From: JAYEHC01 sp964490635
GTDB lineage: Bacteria > Patescibacteriota > Minisyncoccia > JAHIHE01 > JAGLIN01
DNA length: 7,273 nt
Direction: 5' to 3'
Assembly: GCA_964490635.1 (NCBI GenBank)
Contig: CAZBCK010000047.1
Coordinates: forward strand, 1-7,273
Shown here one piece after another: positions 5,764 through 7,273 of the stretch; within the stretch, counting starts at the first letter, position 1; every line of letters starts with the position of its first letter. Position numbers and translations under genes: made by a program. The notes under the pieces were generated by a model that saw only the letters and a list, made by a program, of their open reading frames with translations, was not told where the DNA came from and made no database searches.

Positions 5764-7026
5764 ATGCAAAAATTTATTATCAACGGTGGAAAACCGCTTG
5801 AGGGAAAAATAGACATAATGGGTTCAAAAAACGCCACGACGCCAATTCTTTCCGCTTGCCTTTTAACAAAGGAGGAATGTATTATAGATAACATTCCTCT
5901 AATAGTTGATGTTTTAAAAATGATAGAAATTCTGGAAAGTATGGGCGTTGAAACAGAATGGGTTGAAGAACGACAATTAAAAATCAAGGCTGGCGATAAT
6001 GTCAATCCTGAAAAAATGGATTTTGCTATGGTTGGAAAGATGAGATCTTCAATTCTGCTAATTGGAAGTTTGCTTGCCAGATTTAAAAAATTCAAAATTA
6101 AACACCCCGGCGGATGTATTATTGGCGCCAGACCGATTGGAATTCATTTTGACGCGTTGGAAGCGCTTGGCGCGAAAATTACACAGGATGAAAATTTTTA
6201 TTATTTTGAAGCTGACAAACTTATCGGAAAAACTGTTATCTTAAAAGAATTTTCCGTAACAGCCACGGAAAATTTGATGATGGCAGCAACACTCGCAGAA
6301 GGAACAACGACAATAAAAATTGCCGCTATTGAACCGCATGTCCAAGACTTGGCAAGATTTTTAACTAAAATGGGCGCAAAAATCAAAGGACTTGGAATTC
6401 ATACAATTCAAATAGAAGGCGTGAAAAAATTGCATGGGGCGCAACACAAAATAATTCCTGATCCGATTGAAGCCGGGACTTTCGCGATTGCCGCCACCGC
6501 GACAAAAGGGAGCGTAGAAATTAATAATGTGAACTTGCATGAACTTGATTTAGTTTTGGAAAAACTAAAAGAGATTGGAGTAAATTTTAAGACAGAAAAG
6601 AATAAAATTATAATCAAGCCAACACCAAATTTGAACGCTATTGCAAAAATAGAAACACGAACTTATCCCGGAATTCCAACGGATTTGCAGGCGCCTCTCG
6701 CTGTTCTCGCCACACAAGCAGAAGGCACAACGCTTGTTCACGATACAATGTATGAAGGGCGATTCGCTTATATCAATGAACTTAACAAAATGGGAGCTAA
6801 CGCGATTATCTGTGATCCACACCGTGTGTTGATCACAGGACCAACTCCGCTCTACGGACAAAATATTATCAGTTTTGATCTCCGCGCCGGAGCAACTTTA
6901 ATTATCGCCGCCCTGCTTGCCGAAGGACAAAGCGTGATTGAAAAAGTTGATCAAGTTGATCGAGGATACGAAAGGATTGAAGAAAGACTAAAAGAATTGG
7001 GAGCGGATATTAGAAGAGAAGGTTAA
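5764..7026 (+). CDS. murA: MurA, UDP-GlcNAc 1-carboxyvinyltransferase
   Basis: MurA transfers enolpyruvate from PEP to UDP-GlcNAc, the first committed step of peptidoglycan precursor synthesis in the cytoplasm. The 420-residue length is typical. The active-site pair K22-N23 is in GSKNA. The loop HPGGCIIGARPIGIHF (114-129) carries the catalytic cysteine C118, matching E. coli C115. TATEN is at 166-170. YPGIPTDLQA contains D307, matching E. coli D305. The C-terminal DRGYERIEERL (399-409) holds R400, the likely counterpart of E. coli R397. Because the loop residue is cysteine and not aspartate, the enzyme is predicted to be of the fosfomycin-sensitive type. The ATG at 5764 gives the standard start (KFIINGGKPLEGKI); no Shine-Dalgarno precedes it. 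It diverges from murG, which acts later in the same pathway. Confidence 0.97.
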   Translation: MQKFIINGGKPLEGKIDIMGSKNATTPILSACLLTKEECIIDNIPLIVDVLKMIEILESMGVETEWVEERQLKIKAGDNVNPEKMDFAMVGKMRSSILLIGSLLARFKKFKIKHPGGCIIGARPIGIHFDALEALGAKITQDENFYYFEADKLIGKTVILKEFSVTATENLMMAATLAEGTTTIKIAAIEPHVQDLARFLTKMGAKIKGLGIHTIQIEGVKKLHGAQHKIIPDPIEAGTFAIAATATKGSVEINNVNLHELDLVLEKLKEIGVNFKTEKNKIIIKPTPNLNAIAKIETRTYPGIPTDLQAPLAVLATQAEGTTLVHDTMYEGRFAYINELNKMGANAIICDPHRVLITGPTPLYGQNIISFDLRAGATLIIAALLAEGQSVIEKVDQVDRGYERIEERLKELGADIRREG

Positions 7027-7080
7027 TTGTAATTTATTATTTTTTATCGGAATTTATCCTTTAGGATTTCATTTAGAATT

Positions 7081-7110
7081 TGTTGGCTCCATGTCTCCTG
7101 ACTGGAGCCC
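7081..7110 (+). repeat. TGTTGGCTCC hairpin module, copy 3
   Basis: This is the best-preserved copy: GGCTCCA (7085-7091) and TGGAGCC (7103-7109) form a perfect 7-bp stem around an 11-nt loop containing GTCTCCTGAC, shared with copy 1. TTTTGCGACAAAA follows, itself a small palindrome and similar to the tail of the other copies. It lies 55 bp after the murA stop and could act as a 3' structure of that message. No U-tract terminator pattern is complete. Confidence 0.65.
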
Positions 7111-7125
7111 TTTTGCGACAAAATC

Positions 7126-7213
7126 GTAGGGGCAGACCTATGTGTCTGCCCTGAATATGGGATAAATTTTATTTTGCCGCATATTAGGGATAGACACACA
7201 GGTCTATCCCTAC
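7126..7213. repeat. Double-hairpin palindromic repeat downstream of murA
   Basis: Two 34-nt arms (7126-7159 and 7180-7213) are inverted copies of each other with 27 of 34 positions identical. Each arm is also a hairpin: GGGCAGAC/GTCTGCCC (8 bp, loop CTATGT) and TAGGGATAGAC/GTCTATCCCTA (11 bp, loop ACACAG). Where the arms differ in the stem, GC on one side and GC on the other have both become AT, so pairing is kept. The pattern resembles GTAGGGGC...GCCCCTAC-type dispersed repeats of bacteria, from memory. No ORF crosses it. Confidence 0.7.
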
Positions 7214-7234
7214 AGCTACAACAACTTTCTGCGA

Positions 7235-7257
7235 GAACTGGTTTTTTTAACCAGTTC
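7235..7257 (+). terminator. Terminator-like stem-loop
   Basis: GAACTGGTT (7235-7243) and AACCAGTTC (7249-7257) form a perfect 9-bp stem with a TTTTT loop, followed by CTTTCGTTTT on the plus strand. The tail is only moderately T-rich. On the minus strand no T-run follows. It could end transcription from murA after the two repeats, or it may belong to a gene beyond the window. The rest of 7027-7273 contains no gene that I can see. Confidence 0.4.
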
Positions 7258-7273
7258 CTTTCGTTTTGAAATC

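Noticed and set aside
5868..5879. AAAGGAGG followed by ATG, a perfect Shine-Dalgarno and start pair on the plus strand
   Set aside because: It lies inside murA in another frame and the frame stops after four codons (ATG TAT TAT AGA TAA). It is explained by the murA codons for TKEEC.
6565..6861. Minus-strand ORF of 98 codons inside murA
   Set aside because: It is an antisense shadow. The plus-strand murA frame carries conserved residues throughout this stretch.
7056..7067. ATCCTTTAGGAT palindrome after the murA stop, considered as a terminator
   Set aside because: The stem is only 5 bp with a 2-nt loop, A/T-rich, and has no T-tract directly after it.

Overview
This is an AT-rich stretch of a bacterial chromosome, with G+C about one third by eye. 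It probably comes from a Patescibacteria (CPR)-type genome. That placement is inferred from three things: the style of the DnaG and YvcK-like proteins; an RmlA-like/LbH bifunctional nucleotidyltransferase standing in for a canonical GlmU; and the lack of a convincing Shine-Dalgarno sequence before any of the five main genes. The four visible stop codons are all TAA, and no in-frame TGA is needed to read the genes.

Layout: the left 5.3 kb is read on the minus strand in the order murG, yvcK-like, a broken inositol-monophosphatase-like remnant, glmU-like, then dnaG, which runs off the left edge of the window. murA is read on the plus strand and diverges from murG. The 445-bp murG/murA gap holds a foldback element of about 307 bp with 27-bp perfect terminal inverted repeats. 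It resembles a MITE and carries an inner hairpin module in inverted orientation. Downstream of murA (7027-7273) there is no gene. That stretch holds a third copy of the same hairpin module, a second palindromic repeat built of two self-complementary hairpins with compensatory base changes, and a terminator-like stem-loop at the right edge.

Function: apart from dnaG, the intact genes all concern UDP-GlcNAc and peptidoglycan. The GlmU-like enzyme is predicted to make UDP-GlcNAc. MurA commits it to the muramyl branch. MurG adds GlcNAc to lipid I to give lipid II. YvcK-family proteins bind UDP-GlcNAc and link its level to cell-wall control. dnaG supplies the replication primase.

The most noteworthy content is non-coding. 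At least four different palindromic repeat families lie within 5 kb. One is inserted in frame in the linker of the GlmU-like protein, and one ends so close to murG that it may supply that gene's -35 box. I see no defence system, CRISPR array, tRNA or rRNA.
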